Below, in pieces: positions 23,719 to 32,971 of a stretch of DNA of 64,000 nt. The stretch is from positions 62,001 to 126,000 of the forward strand of contig CAKPMX010000003.1 in the NCBI GenBank assembly GCA_934168205.1. Direction: 5' to 3'. The stretch comes from an uncultured Bacilli bacterium (GTDB taxonomy: Bacteria; Bacillota_I; Bacilli_A; RF39; UBA660). The first letter of the stretch is position 1; each line of letters opens with the position of its first letter. Both the position numbers and the translations under genes were made by a program. Under the pieces are notes generated by a model, which worked only from the letters and a program-made list of their open reading frames with translations, searched no databases and was not told the DNA's origin.

Positions 23719-25953
23719 CTATCCAATTGTATAGTAATTAAATTGACTAGTATTTCTCCAATCATATTGTGCCCATAGGTCTGTTGCTGGACTACCTGGG
23801 TCCATCATTACGACACTACCATTTGATATACCATCTATTGCTACCCAGTGTTGACCTGTATTACCTTTTACTTCAGCAACTACATAGTTATTTTTATTAC
23901 TAAGTAGTTCTTGTAATTTACTTAATTTTGCTTCTTTTGATAAACCTTCTACTACTACTCTTCCCATGTATTTAAATGATGGTACTATACTTGTAACTGT
24001 TCCCCAGTTTAAAGAACCATTACCTGTAAATCCACCAAGTCTGTTTAAAGCTTGAACGAAAGTTCCTGGATTAAAGTCTCCAGTAATTGTAGTTGGTTGA
24101 CCTGATTTTGCTACTAACATAGATATTGATGTTACTAAACAACCAATATTTTTAATTGTTTTTCCAGAAGAACCTATTTGAACACTTGTCCATTCACCTT
24201 CATATTGTTTCCAGTTTGCATATGGACCAGATGATAGTATAGAGCATGATGTACTACCATTAATATTACAACTGTTTTCCTCTACTTTGTTGGCAGCAGC
24301 ATAGTGTGATATTAATATTTGTTTGTAGTCAAGCCCTGATGCTGCATCACTTTTCCATTTGTTTTGGTTTACACTTGTATATCCAGAATTTATTAGGTAA
24401 CCATTGTTATCTACTAATACTTGTCCCATTACTGAGCTTACGGCAGTTCGTAAATCTGAGTCTTCTGGCAACTTATCTTTTATTGTAACAGACTTGGTAT
24501 GTGCTCCTGAGAATATAGTAGCACCGGATTTATCAGCACTTCCAGCTGACACACTTGTTGAACAACCTTGATCTGGATCACAATAAACTTGATCTTCAGT
24601 ACAATTTCTGATTTGTAAAATAGTTTGTCCATTTTCTTCTTCTAGTTTTAAACCAAAGGCACCATTCATTGCTTTTGGTCTAACTAAAGCGTAAGTTCTA
24701 GCGGCAATAGCTTGAACTTTATAGGCTTCAGAATTGTTTCCCGGACCCATTTCGGCATAAACAACTCCAGTAACATACTTCTCAAAATCAACTAGTTCTT
24801 CACCTGGAATTGGTTTCCCTCTTCCTAAATCACCACAGGTCATTAGTCTTACCTTAATATTAGAAGCATTCGTTTCCTTTGCAATAGTACCTTTACCAGT
24901 GTTGAATCCTTTGATTTTATATGTACAAGTTCCTTGTGCAGCACAAGTTGAACTTGGAGCATATTTATCAACCAGGCTCTCATAGTTTTTGGCATAATTT
25001 ATTACTTCTTCAGCCAATATTTCTCTTTTTCTTTTACTATATTCTGGAAAATAATCAACAAAAATGTCATTAACAAGATTATTTTTAAATGTCTCTTCGT
25101 TATAAGTATTTCCATCAAACATGCTTTCAGCAATTTCTTTGATTTTGCTTTTTGACATATCGTCATAATCTACTGAAGGATCATAATAATTAATTATATG
25201 ATATACAGCAGCAACTCTAACTGCTTTTACTGTTTTTCCTTCTGATTGCATTTCTAATTTTACATCATTTATTCTTTCATAAAACTCTTTTGCTTCCTTG
25301 CTTGAAGCAGTGTAATCATTGCCATCTGTTTGTTCGCCAGCAGCATCACTGGCACCAAGAGCATCATCCATATCGCCTGCATATGTACCCGAAAACAATG
25401 TAGCCGTTAGTAATAGTAGAAAGAAAAAGGCAAAAATTGGTAACACAATTGGCAAAGCTTTTTTTAGTAAAACTTTACCATATGCAGAAAGTGCACCATC
25501 ATTTTCGCTGGCATTATCTCCTTTGCCCTCTTTTTCCTTTTTATCACCAAGTATTTTGGATTTTGGAAGTGATGTACCAGAACTCTTTTGTTGTTTGCCT
25601 GCAGTATCTGTACCAGCAGAAGTGGCATTACTAGCATCACCAGATGCTAATCTTGCTGCTTGACCGGCTTTATCTCCCATTCCAGATTCATTTACTTTAT
25701 TAAGTTTTTTTTGTAGTTTTTTTCCATTAGGCATTTTGTTAATAGTATCTGTTAAACCTTTACCTAACATTTCACTACTCTTGCCACCAGTTAATTTATC
25801 GGCGGCTTTGACAGCTGCTCCAGCTGCCATTGCATATGGATTTTTACTGGCAATAGCTATGTCAGCTGCATTTTTTACATTTTGAGCATTGTTTTTATCA
25901 GCACGTTCTGTGTCACTTGTACTTCCTTTTCTATTGGCTCTATAAGATGACAT
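23719..25953 (-). CDS. Wall-active protein: SpoIID domain fused to C39-like peptidase
   Basis: A 744-aa single-pass protein. The N-terminal 165 residues are a polar, Ala/Lys/Ser-rich cytoplasmic tail, then a transmembrane helix (about 168-190). A helical region and a SpoIID/LytB domain follow (about 365-545), with YVTGVVYAEMGPGNNSEA and QAIAARTYAL carrying the conserved Glu. The C-terminal domain (about 570-744) is a C39-like cysteine peptidase with Cys605 in IGCLVTS, His702 in GQHWVAI and Asp718 in MMDPGS. The place in the cluster matches that of the peptidoglycan hydrolase (VirB1 type) of Gram-positive type IV systems. SD AGGTGG. Confidence 0.85.
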   Translation of the reverse strand: MSSYRANRKGSTSDTERADKNNAQNVKNAADIAIASKNPYAMAAGAAVKAADKLTGGKSSEMLGKGLTDTINKMPNGKKLQKKLNKVNESGMGDKAGQAARLASGDASNATSAGTDTAGKQQKSSGTSLPKSKILGDKKEKEGKGDNASENDGALSAYGKVLLKKALPIVLPIFAFFFLLLLTATLFSGTYAGDMDDALGASDAAGEQTDGNDYTASSKEAKEFYERINDVKLEMQSEGKTVKAVRVAAVYHIINYYDPSVDYDDMSKSKIKEIAESMFDGNTYNEETFKNNLVNDIFVDYFPEYSKRKREILAEEVINYAKNYESLVDKYAPSSTCAAQGTCTYKIKGFNTGKGTIAKETNASNIKVRLMTCGDLGRGKPIPGEELVDFEKYVTGVVYAEMGPGNNSEAYKVQAIAARTYALVRPKAMNGAFGLKLEEENGQTILQIRNCTEDQVYCDPDQGCSTSVSAGSADKSGATIFSGAHTKSVTIKDKLPEDSDLRTAVSSVMGQVLVDNNGYLINSGYTSVNQNKWKSDAASGLDYKQILISHYAAANKVEENSCNINGSTSCSILSSGPYANWKQYEGEWTSVQIGSSGKTIKNIGCLVTSISMLVAKSGQPTTITGDFNPGTFVQALNRLGGFTGNGSLNWGTVTSIVPSFKYMGRVVVEGLSKEAKLSKLQELLSNKNNYVVAEVKGNTGQHWVAIDGISNGSVVMMDPGSPATDLWAQYDWRNTSQFNYYTIG

Positions 25954-25975
25954 GCTATCACCACCTAACTACTTA

Positions 25976-27766
25976 CTATAGTCCTCCTCCAGTACCGAAA
26001 GAGTCTAATTCTTCTTTTGTTACTGTAACATTTATTCGCATACGTCTATTTCCACAAACGAACAAAGCTTCTCCTTGTGAATATCGTTTTATACTTTCTT
26101 TTTCACTTTCATTTAAATCAATTAATAATGATAAGTCTTCTACTGCTTGTTTTCTTAGACCCATGACTAAGTAATATGATGAGTTATCAAATATTGCTTT
26201 TCCTTGTGTAATAACTGCAGGATCTGAGAAATCACTTGGTTGTTGAGTAATAATTATTGTCCCTGTATTGTACTTACGTGCACGACGTTGTACTTGAGCA
26301 AGGAAATCTGCTCCTAATGTGTTCTTATCTCCTAATAATACGTGTGCTTCATCAACCATTAGGACAGTATCAACATCGTAGTCTAAACATAGACCCCAGG
26401 CATATTTTAAAACGTTAAAGAATAAAGCATTTTTTACTGTTGTATCACTATTCATTAACTCTTTAATATTAAATACCATGAAGTCACTATCTTTACTTAT
26501 TGTTGTGTGTCCATCAAAATAGAATTTTAACTCTTTTGTTATAGGTCTAACTTTTAATTCAAGACGTTCCATAATTTCACGCTCTTGAGTTTGTTCAGTC
26601 ATTGACATTAATCTACCTTTTATCGTGGCATATACATCACTGAATGTTGGATAATCAGCACTAGTATAATGTGAAAAGTCTGTATTAAAATCAATTCCAA
26701 AACGTTTATATGTATCTTGAACAACTTCACTAAACATTGTTAAGACATCTTCTTGAATTGATGGATCATAGTATTTCATAAATGCTTTTAAGAATTGTAA
26801 GGTTCTTGTTAAAACTGTATAACCAAGACCTTGTTTTATTTCTTCTTCGTCAGCATCTATTACTACTTCCAATGGATTTATTAAACCAAACTCTCCACCT
26901 TTACCAATGTCTACTGTGTCACCACCAAAGGCTTGAGTTATTTCTCTAAATTCATCTTCTGGATCGATTATAACAATTTGACAACCATTACGAATATGTC
27001 CTCTTAGTAATAGTTTTGCTGCTGTTGATTTACCTGAGCCAGATGTACCTAACATAATCATGTTGGCATTATTTCTATTATTTTCTTTTCTTATTTTATA
27101 TAAGAATTGATTGAATAAAATTACTCCACCAGAAAAATCTACTCCTAGTAATGTTGATAATCCTGGATCTTTAATGCTATCAAAGATGAATGGATACATA
27201 GCCGCTATTGTTACTGAAGGTATTGGTGTACCAATACGTTGTTCTATATCTTGTGATGGGAATATTGGTAAAATTGATTTTAATACCTTTTCCTGTTCAA
27301 AACGTAATGATATAGCACGTAATTCCATAGCATCTAGATAGTTTTTAACATTAACTTTCTTTAGTTCCAATCCTTCTTTTGTAGGAGAAGTAATCATAAT
27401 ATGCATTTGAAAGTCGAAAATACGAGCTTGACTCGCAGCTAGCATAGAAACAAAGTATTCCAAACTTTCAGCATCTTGACGATATCTTTCGCGAACTGTT
27501 AAGTCACGTTCATTTTTATATTTTTCTTTTAAGTCAGCAACCTGTTTATTTAACATTTTTGCCATTTGTTGAAATGGTACTGGAATGTGTTTAACTACGA
27601 CTTTAATTCCAGGCATGTTAGTTAAAGATGATAAATAACCTGGCTGAATATATTTTGGATATGATACAACTGTTAAAATTGTTGCATAGTTATCACTGAT
27701 AACAAAGTCACTTGGATTAAAATGTAGTCCTTTTGGTGCTAATTGACTTTTGATTCCGATACTCAT
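25976..27766 (-). CDS. VirB4-type ATPase, C-terminal part of a split protein
   Basis: A 596-aa VirB4/TraE-family ATPase with Walker A GTSGSGKST at 240-248, the DPEDEFREI motif, and Walker B TVLMVDEAHVLLG near 480 followed by a TGTIIITQQPSDFSD sensor-like segment. The first 200 residues match the middle of the VirB4 N-terminal domain, but the extreme N-terminal part is encoded by the upstream gene. Its ATG is joined to that gene's stop as TAATG, so the two are translationally coupled. VirB4 powers assembly and substrate transport. Confidence 0.93.
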   Translation of the reverse strand: MSIGIKSQLAPKGLHFNPSDFVISDNYATILTVVSYPKYIQPGYLSSLTNMPGIKVVVKHIPVPFQQMAKMLNKQVADLKEKYKNERDLTVRERYRQDAESLEYFVSMLAASQARIFDFQMHIMITSPTKEGLELKKVNVKNYLDAMELRAISLRFEQEKVLKSILPIFPSQDIEQRIGTPIPSVTIAAMYPFIFDSIKDPGLSTLLGVDFSGGVILFNQFLYKIRKENNRNNANMIMLGTSGSGKSTAAKLLLRGHIRNGCQIVIIDPEDEFREITQAFGGDTVDIGKGGEFGLINPLEVVIDADEEEIKQGLGYTVLTRTLQFLKAFMKYYDPSIQEDVLTMFSEVVQDTYKRFGIDFNTDFSHYTSADYPTFSDVYATIKGRLMSMTEQTQEREIMERLELKVRPITKELKFYFDGHTTISKDSDFMVFNIKELMNSDTTVKNALFFNVLKYAWGLCLDYDVDTVLMVDEAHVLLGDKNTLGADFLAQVQRRARKYNTGTIIITQQPSDFSDPAVITQGKAIFDNSSYYLVMGLRKQAVEDLSLLIDLNESEKESIKRYSQGEALFVCGNRRMRINVTVTKEELDSFGTGGGL

Positions 27767-28311
27767 TATGACATCACCGTCCCAAACTCAGTATTTTCTC
27801 CACCATTTAAGAAATTCTCTAAAATAATTCTTAAATCAGCATTGTTAACTTGAGAAGCATTTAGTCCACAACTAGCAAGTCCATTAATCATTGTTCTGAC
27901 ACGTTTTTGTAGTATATCTACATTTTTATCCTTAAATAATAAGTAGTATTCTGTATCAACAATATTATTATTAATAAACATGTTTCCTTTATTGATATCT
28001 TGTAGTATTAATTTTCTAATTGCTGGATTTGGAGCTTCATTATATAAAAGTTGAAGTTGTGCCATATAAACTGAAATATCAACCGGACGGTCAGCAACTA
28101 CTAACCAGAATTCAAAGTCCAACATATTATAAAAGTTTTTTAGACTTATAAGGACATTGTCTTGGGCATTTTGATCAAGAATAAATATATTTCTAGGTGT
28201 AATTTTAACACCTGTTACTTTTTGATTATTTGAAGTTATAATAAATCCATTTTGAATTCCTTTCACTGGTAACCAGTCTTCTGTATAACCAGATGTTACT
28301 TTTTTAGCCAT
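27766..28311 (-). CDS. Separate VirB4 N-terminal domain protein
   Basis: A 181-aa protein starting with a basic segment, then DWLPVKGIQNGFIITSN and a VTGVKITPRNIFIL strand, the opening of Gram-positive VirB4 proteins, continuing through FWLVVADRPVDIS to a helical C-terminus. It lacks any P-loop. It overlaps the PrgI gene by 16 bp and abuts the ATPase gene (TAATG). The simplest reading is a VirB4 naturally divided into two polypeptides. Confidence 0.8.
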   Translation of the reverse strand: MAKKVTSGYTEDWLPVKGIQNGFIITSNNQKVTGVKITPRNIFILDQNAQDNVLISLKNFYNMLDFEFWLVVADRPVDISVYMAQLQLLYNEAPNPAIRKLILQDINKGNMFINNNIVDTEYYLLFKDKNVDILQKRVRTMINGLASCGLNASQVNNADLRIILENFLNGGENTEFGTVMS

Positions 28312-28607
28312 TCTTTATAGCACCAACCTTTCCATCTATAAGTTTGTCTTGAGGTTATATAATCATACAACTCAATAATAACATTTAAAACATTGTGATA
28401 ATATGGTATTGGCATTACCAATAAGCCACAGATAATTCCTGGTGCCAAGGCAAGTATTGTCCCTGCTGTTGTTGTTATAGGGATAAAAGCAAGTATTGCT
28501 ACTGTTGTTATGACACCAGAAATTAAAATTGCTAAATCACTTTTTCTGAACATACCTAATATCAATTGTCCATTCTTTGTATTAGCCGGTATTAAATATT
28601 CATTCAC
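28296..28607 (-). CDS. PrgI/VirB3-like membrane protein
   Basis: A 103-aa PrgI-family protein with IPANTKNGQLILGMFRKSDL at the N-terminus, two transmembrane helices (about 28-47 and 50-68) and a basic C-terminus with a YRWKGWCY motif. In Gram-positive type IV systems PrgI-type proteins take the VirB3 place directly upstream of VirB4, as here. GTG start with SD GGAGTG. Confidence 0.8.
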   Translation of the reverse strand: MNEYLIPANTKNGQLILGMFRKSDLAILISGVITTVAILAFIPITTTAGTILALAPGIICGLLVMPIPYYHNVLNVIIELYDYITSRQTYRWKGWCYKEWLKK

Positions 28608-28628
28608 TTATATCACACTCCTTTTTAT

Positions 28629-30518
28629 TTATAATCTATCTCCAATCGTTGGGTCAACTCCATTTCTTGTATTAAAATCATCAGCAGTGTTGTCATGATA
28701 ATTTTCTCGAGCTCGTGGCACAGCTCTGTCTTGTCTTCTTGTTGAAGTGTATGGATGTCTTCTTCCCTTTGCTTTTTCACGATATCCTAAAGTTTGACCA
28801 AAACGTTTTTGTTCACTAGCCATATCATTGTATGCAGATTCTGCTGCAGTGGCATAGGCTCTTTGTTCTGCAAGTTTTCGATCAAATTGATCTGCCCTAA
28901 CTTGTTTACTTACAGTATGCCCATTGGCGTCTTGATAATATACTGTGTATGCACCATTGGTTGCTCCAACTTTCTTGGCATCTTCCATTCCTTGCAATAT
29001 ACTTGACTGTAATTTCATATCTTTTTTGTAATCTTTTGCTATATTCGGCGTAATTCCTTCTCTTGCAAGTATACTTCTACCACGTCTCATCTGGTTATAT
29101 GTCATCTTGTCATCGCCAGTAATCATTTTTGCCGCCAGATCTCTTCCGGAATTGTAAGAATCTGCCAACCCAGGAGCAGCTTTACCTGAATTATATGCAT
29201 TAACGTTTGTATCGACAGTATCTCTTACTGCATTAAAGGCATCGCCAAAAGTTCCACCTGCTCTAAGTGTCCCAATGCCAGAAAGGCCCATTGCTAAACC
29301 AATGCTTCCACCCATGCCTTTTATTCCAAGGGAATTTTCAATAAATTTAGGTGCCATTCTGGCAAAGATAAATATACCAATAACAATAAATATAAATGAA
29401 AGCACGCCAACAAAACCAGTTCCTGTGTTGATAACAATACCATTTTTGACCATATCGCTTACTAGGTATATAACAAAGTACATAATTGCTAATCGTATAA
29501 ACAATTCTAAGTAAGTACTAGTTAAACTCCTAACCCAGCAACTGAAAGCGTCTTCACCCTTTCCTTCTTTAGCAGATATACTCATATGACTAATAATTGG
29601 TATTGGAGCTATTAAACGAAGTATTGCCAATTTTAGTGCCCTGATAGCAACATCTATTGTATATAGTATTAAAATAACAGAAATAATTAAGGCTACAATT
29701 CCAGCTAATGGACTGTATGAATATCTGTAAAATTTTTCTTTTCCAACAAATGTTTCCAATAAATCTACAAATTTATCCCACAAATTGCTGTCAGCATCTA
29801 TGTCACAAGTATCATTAACTGTAGCTAGCAATTCTAATGTAGATGCTGTTTTATAAAATTTTTTTTGCTCTGAAGTGAATGAACAAAAGTAATAATCTTC
29901 ATTAGTTTCTGGGTCCAAGCCTTCTTCTACATCGTACCCTCCGTCTGGTTCTGGTACAATATTTATTCTATAAAAGCTACGAAGTATTTGTCCAGCAAAG
30001 TCATCTGCCGACTCTGCCAAGGTTTTTCCTTGTTCATCTGCATCATCAGCTGCTTCTGTTGTTCCTAATACTAATTTACCAACGGTGTTATTTGACAAGA
30101 TTCTTTCTTGTAACGAATATAAAGCACCAAATAATATACCATTGTTGTTTACTTGTTGTTCCCATTTATTGCTAGGATTAGGAATATTTATTGGAGTAAT
30201 TAAGGCAAGAATGACTAATGAAGTAATAATTCTAGAAATTATTTTTCCAGCACCAGCCTTTTTATCTGTTACTCTTGCTGGATCCATTATTCCTTCTAGT
30301 ATTGTCACGGATAATTTAAAAAGCATAAAAACGCCAATTATTAATTGACATCTATAATAAAAGTCTCTAATTAAAGCATTCGAAAACAATTCAGCTGTTG
30401 AAACATTGAAAAAAACTTGATAAACTCCCTGCAATAAAAGAAAGAAAAGTCTATCAAAAAAAGTTAAAATTGTCCTTATGGCATCCGATACAATGCCAGG
30501 AGTCATGTAATCTGTCAT
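28629..30518 (-). CDS. VirB6/TrbL-like polytopic channel protein
   Basis: A 629-aa polytopic membrane protein. Helices occur near residues 10-35, 45-70, 80-105, and several between 270 and 400 (including LIISVILILYTIDVAIRALKLAILRLIAPIPI, split by short loops). A soluble C-terminal tail of about 200 residues is rich in Arg, Ala and Tyr. This layout and its place between VirB2-like and PrgI genes fit VirB6. The start at 30518 has SD GGGGAGGG and overlaps the previous TGA (ATGA); an upstream TTG opening of the frame is not used. Confidence 0.8.
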   Translation of the reverse strand: MTDYMTPGIVSDAIRTILTFFDRLFFLLLQGVYQVFFNVSTAELFSNALIRDFYYRCQLIIGVFMLFKLSVTILEGIMDPARVTDKKAGAGKIISRIITSLVILALITPINIPNPSNKWEQQVNNNGILFGALYSLQERILSNNTVGKLVLGTTEAADDADEQGKTLAESADDFAGQILRSFYRINIVPEPDGGYDVEEGLDPETNEDYYFCSFTSEQKKFYKTASTLELLATVNDTCDIDADSNLWDKFVDLLETFVGKEKFYRYSYSPLAGIVALIISVILILYTIDVAIRALKLAILRLIAPIPIISHMSISAKEGKGEDAFSCWVRSLTSTYLELFIRLAIMYFVIYLVSDMVKNGIVINTGTGFVGVLSFIFIVIGIFIFARMAPKFIENSLGIKGMGGSIGLAMGLSGIGTLRAGGTFGDAFNAVRDTVDTNVNAYNSGKAAPGLADSYNSGRDLAAKMITGDDKMTYNQMRRGRSILAREGITPNIAKDYKKDMKLQSSILQGMEDAKKVGATNGAYTVYYQDANGHTVSKQVRADQFDRKLAEQRAYATAAESAYNDMASEQKRFGQTLGYREKAKGRRHPYTSTRRQDRAVPRARENYHDNTADDFNTRNGVDPTIGDRL

Positions 30519-31009
30519 TTTTGCATCCCTCCCCAATTAAAAATACATATATCGCTAGATGTGAAACCAAATATGTCTAAAACAACTTCAATGAGTGTTG
30601 GCAAAACGAACAATAATGCAGCTAGAATTAATCTTGTGATCAAACTACTTTGAGCTTTCTTTAGACTCTCATCATCCGATGTTAAAATTGCTTTAGCAAA
30701 GTCCAAACTACTTAACACTAATACCATTAATGGTCCTAATAGTCTTAAGTAATTTAATATTTTAACAAGAAACCAGGCTACAGAATCTGGATCTTTTTCA
30801 GGATCACCAAGTATTCCTTTACATTCCTTGTTATCCTTTAAACTACTAATTACCGCTACTACTGAATTAGAGTTAATTGAATCACTAATTACGGCCATTT
30901 TCGAATCAAAAGTAATTGGATTAATAGTACTTTTTGCTGAAACATTGAATGAACTAAAGCTTATTAGTCCAATAAATATAAGGAAAAGAATATTTATTCT
31001 TTTTTTCAT
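30515..31009 (-). CDS. VirB2/TrbC-like subunit with signal peptide
   Basis: A 164-aa protein with a signal peptide (cleavage expected after VSA near residue 25), an extracytoplasmic segment with one Cys pair candidate, and two transmembrane helices (about 82-105 and 122-148) joined by a short charged loop (TSDDESLKKAQSSL). Two helices with a small polar loop is the VirB2/TrbC pilin-like design. It is paralogous in this region to the next upstream gene. An extended -10 (TGTTATAAT, hexamer 31027-31032) lies upstream. Confidence 0.75.
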   Translation of the reverse strand: MKKRINILFLIFIGLISFSSFNVSAKSTINPITFDSKMAVISDSINSNSVVAVISSLKDNKECKGILGDPEKDPDSVAWFLVKILNYLRLLGPLMVLVLSSLDFAKAILTSDDESLKKAQSSLITRLILAALLFVLPTLIEVVLDIFGFTSSDICIFNWGGMQK

Positions 31010-31050
31010 AAGATCACTCCATATACATTATAACATAATAAGTATATCAA

Positions 31051-31083
31051 AAGAAAAAAAAAATAGCAATTTATTTGCTATTT
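31051..31083 (-). terminator. Terminator after the second VirB2-like gene
   Basis: AAATAGCAA (31061-31069) pairs with TTGCTATTT (31075-31083), loop of five bases, then a run of ten Ts on the minus strand. The stem overlaps the stop codon at 31078. It can isolate the VirB2-like mRNA from the genes downstream. Confidence 0.88.
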
Positions 31084-31419
31084 ATTTACTATATATATAC
31101 TATTCCAGCAAGTTGCCCAAGTTCCAGTAGAACCATCAGTAATACCGATACTTACGATTCCCATAATTAATGAAACTAATTGTGGTACTAAGAATACTAC
31201 AACTGCGTAGATAACTCTTTTTATTAATCTTGATTGAGCAGCTTTTACTTCTTTTTCATCACTTGCGATAACAGCTTTACCTAAATCAAATACTCCAAAT
31301 AGTAGTAAAGCTATTGGAATCAAAATACATATATATTTTAAAATACCATTTTTAATAATTTTAATTACAGGTTCTAATCCTTCACAAGCTCCGCCTACAT
31401 TTCCTACTTTATTACCCAT
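31078..31419 (-). CDS. VirB2/TrbC-like subunit without signal peptide
   Basis: A 113-aa protein with two transmembrane helices (about 27-50 and 66-90) separated by a charged loop (ASDEKEVKAAQSRL), matching the same segment of the neighbouring 164-aa protein (SDDESLKKAQSSL). There is no cleavable signal peptide. A consensus promoter just upstream and a strong terminator at its end predict a high level of expression, as for a major pilus or channel subunit. SD AAAGGAG. Confidence 0.78.
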   Translation of the reverse strand: MGNKVGNVGGACEGLEPVIKIIKNGILKYICILIPIALLLFGVFDLGKAVIASDEKEVKAAQSRLIKRVIYAVVVFLVPQLVSLIMGIVSIGITDGSTGTWATCWNSIYIVNK

Positions 31420-31445
31420 AATAATACCTCTCCTTTGCTACAAAT

Positions 31446-31474
31446 ATAATATCCCATGTACATTTATTTGTCAA
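31446..31474 (-). promoter_or_regulatory. Dedicated promoter of the VirB2-like gene
   Basis: On the minus strand: TTGACA (31469-31474), 17-bp spacer, TATTAT (31446-31451). The -35 is perfect consensus. Confidence 0.85.
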
Positions 31475-31477
31475 TTA

Positions 31478-32476
31478 TTATTTTCTGAATAAGCCAAATA
31501 CCCTACCTGAATTAGCATCATTATTTGCTGTTTGACTTATTAATCCAGTTCTAACTAAGAAGTCATTAATAGCACCATTTCTTTGTCTTTCATCCAATGG
31601 TGGCATATTATAAGCAACTTGTATATTTGATTCCATTTCGAAATCAGATATATCTTTACTTGATAATAGACTCTTATTTAGAATTACCTTTTTATTTCTT
31701 ACTCTATTGAAAGCACTAGGCTCTCTTCTTATTAACTTATTTAATTTAATAATACTAGGTTCAATTAAATAGAACACTTCATGACATACTTCATCATGTG
31801 GGTATGCATTTAAATCTATTAATATAACTGGAGCCTGACTGTTACTAGCAATTAGATTTTTTAAATCATCTTTACTTACGGAAAGCATGTTTTTTTGATT
31901 AAAAAACATGAAATCACGTTTATCTACTTCAATTGCTAGAACTGATGTATTTAGTGCAGCTTCCAACTCTTTTTTAAGCATATAGATTAATGTTGTAGAA
32001 CCGGCATTATCTGTTATACTTCTAAATCCTATTATCACTGAACTTTTATTTTCTGCAGTAGGAGTTGCTGTAGCAGCTACTTGTAAAGAACGTCCAGCCA
32101 TTTCTTGGATGTGTTCAACATCTTTATATGTATTGGATTTTTGAAGTAAATACTTTATACCATCTATATTATTGGTAAAATTGTATAAACCATATGTTAT
32201 AATTCTAGCTAAAAAAGTAGCAGTACATAACTTAGAATTTTCTGGTATATATAACACTACTTTTTCAGGATCTAATTGTTGTGCTAAAATTTGATAATTA
32301 TCGGGATTATCATACCCTTTAATAGCAGTTACATCAAGAATCATTTTATTGAAGAAAAAGTTCTTAAACATTTCTACTATTTCTCTTGCTTCATAACTAC
32401 CAGTAACTGTTTTAATAATGTCAATATCTAATGCTGACAGTGATTGTTGTTGTTCATTTGCTATTATAACGTTCAT
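31478..32476 (-). CDS. TadZ/CpaE-like protein with degenerate P-loop
   Basis: A 332-aa protein with a receiver-like N-terminal domain (about 1-110) and a ParA/MinD-like C-terminal domain (about 145-300). The deviant Walker A position (about 149-162, IGFRSITDNAGSTTL) lacks the invariant Lys, though the following helix and an AIEVDKRD strand are kept. In Tad systems TadZ/CpaE places the secretion machine in the cell. Loss of the Lys suggests it does not hydrolyse ATP. It lies directly after the TadE-like gene. Confidence 0.7.
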   Translation of the reverse strand: MNVIIANEQQQSLSALDIDIIKTVTGSYEAREIVEMFKNFFFNKMILDVTAIKGYDNPDNYQILAQQLDPEKVVLYIPENSKLCTATFLARIITYGLYNFTNNIDGIKYLLQKSNTYKDVEHIQEMAGRSLQVAATATPTAENKSSVIIGFRSITDNAGSTTLIYMLKKELEAALNTSVLAIEVDKRDFMFFNQKNMLSVSKDDLKNLIASNSQAPVILIDLNAYPHDEVCHEVFYLIEPSIIKLNKLIRREPSAFNRVRNKKVILNKSLLSSKDISDFEMESNIQVAYNMPPLDERQRNGAINDFLVRTGLISQTANNDANSGRVFGLFRK

Positions 32477-32501
32477 CTATATCATCACCCGTTTTCTCAA
32501 A

Positions 32502-32951
32502 TTAATTACTTGACGGTACAAATGCTTTTGTTGTACCTGATACTTGGAACATTTTTAGATTTGGCATTATTTTATTAATTATTGGAATATCTATAACTAT
32601 GGCTGTTGTTACTTGATAGTAAACTTTTTTCTTTAAGTCAACATTTTCTGTATCAGTTTCTGCTTCCATTCTTTTTATACAGTATGAATCATTGCATTCG
32701 TATCCTTCAATATTTAAGCTACCGGCGTTATATCCAACAGATTTCATGTAATCTTTAATAACTTGATTACACTTGTTACTTGGGTTACCTGGCTCACAAG
32801 CACCTTCATATTGTTCTATTGTAGTGATTATTTTATTTTTTACACGAAATGCCTTTGTATAGTTGACATTGAATGCTAAATATCCTGATACTAATACCAA
32901 GAAAACAACAATAATTACCATGTTCATAAGTCCACCAAATGCATCACGCAT
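32502..32951 (-). CDS. TadE-like minor pilin or pseudopilin
   Basis: A 149-aa protein with a short MRDAFGGLMN lead, one N-terminal transmembrane helix (about 10-28), and a periplasm-equivalent domain with four cysteines (CEPGNPSNKC and CNDSYC) likely to form two disulfides. It ends in a beta-rich stretch. The layout and position fit a TadE/TadF-type protein. SD AGAGGTGAT. Confidence 0.65.
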   Translation of the reverse strand: MRDAFGGLMNMVIIVVFLVLVSGYLAFNVNYTKAFRVKNKIITTIEQYEGACEPGNPSNKCNQVIKDYMKSVGYNAGSLNIEGYECNDSYCIKRMEAETDTENVDLKKKVYYQVTTAIVIDIPIINKIMPNLKMFQVSGTTKAFVPSSN

Positions 32952-32971
32952 AACTAATCACCTCTTTTTAT

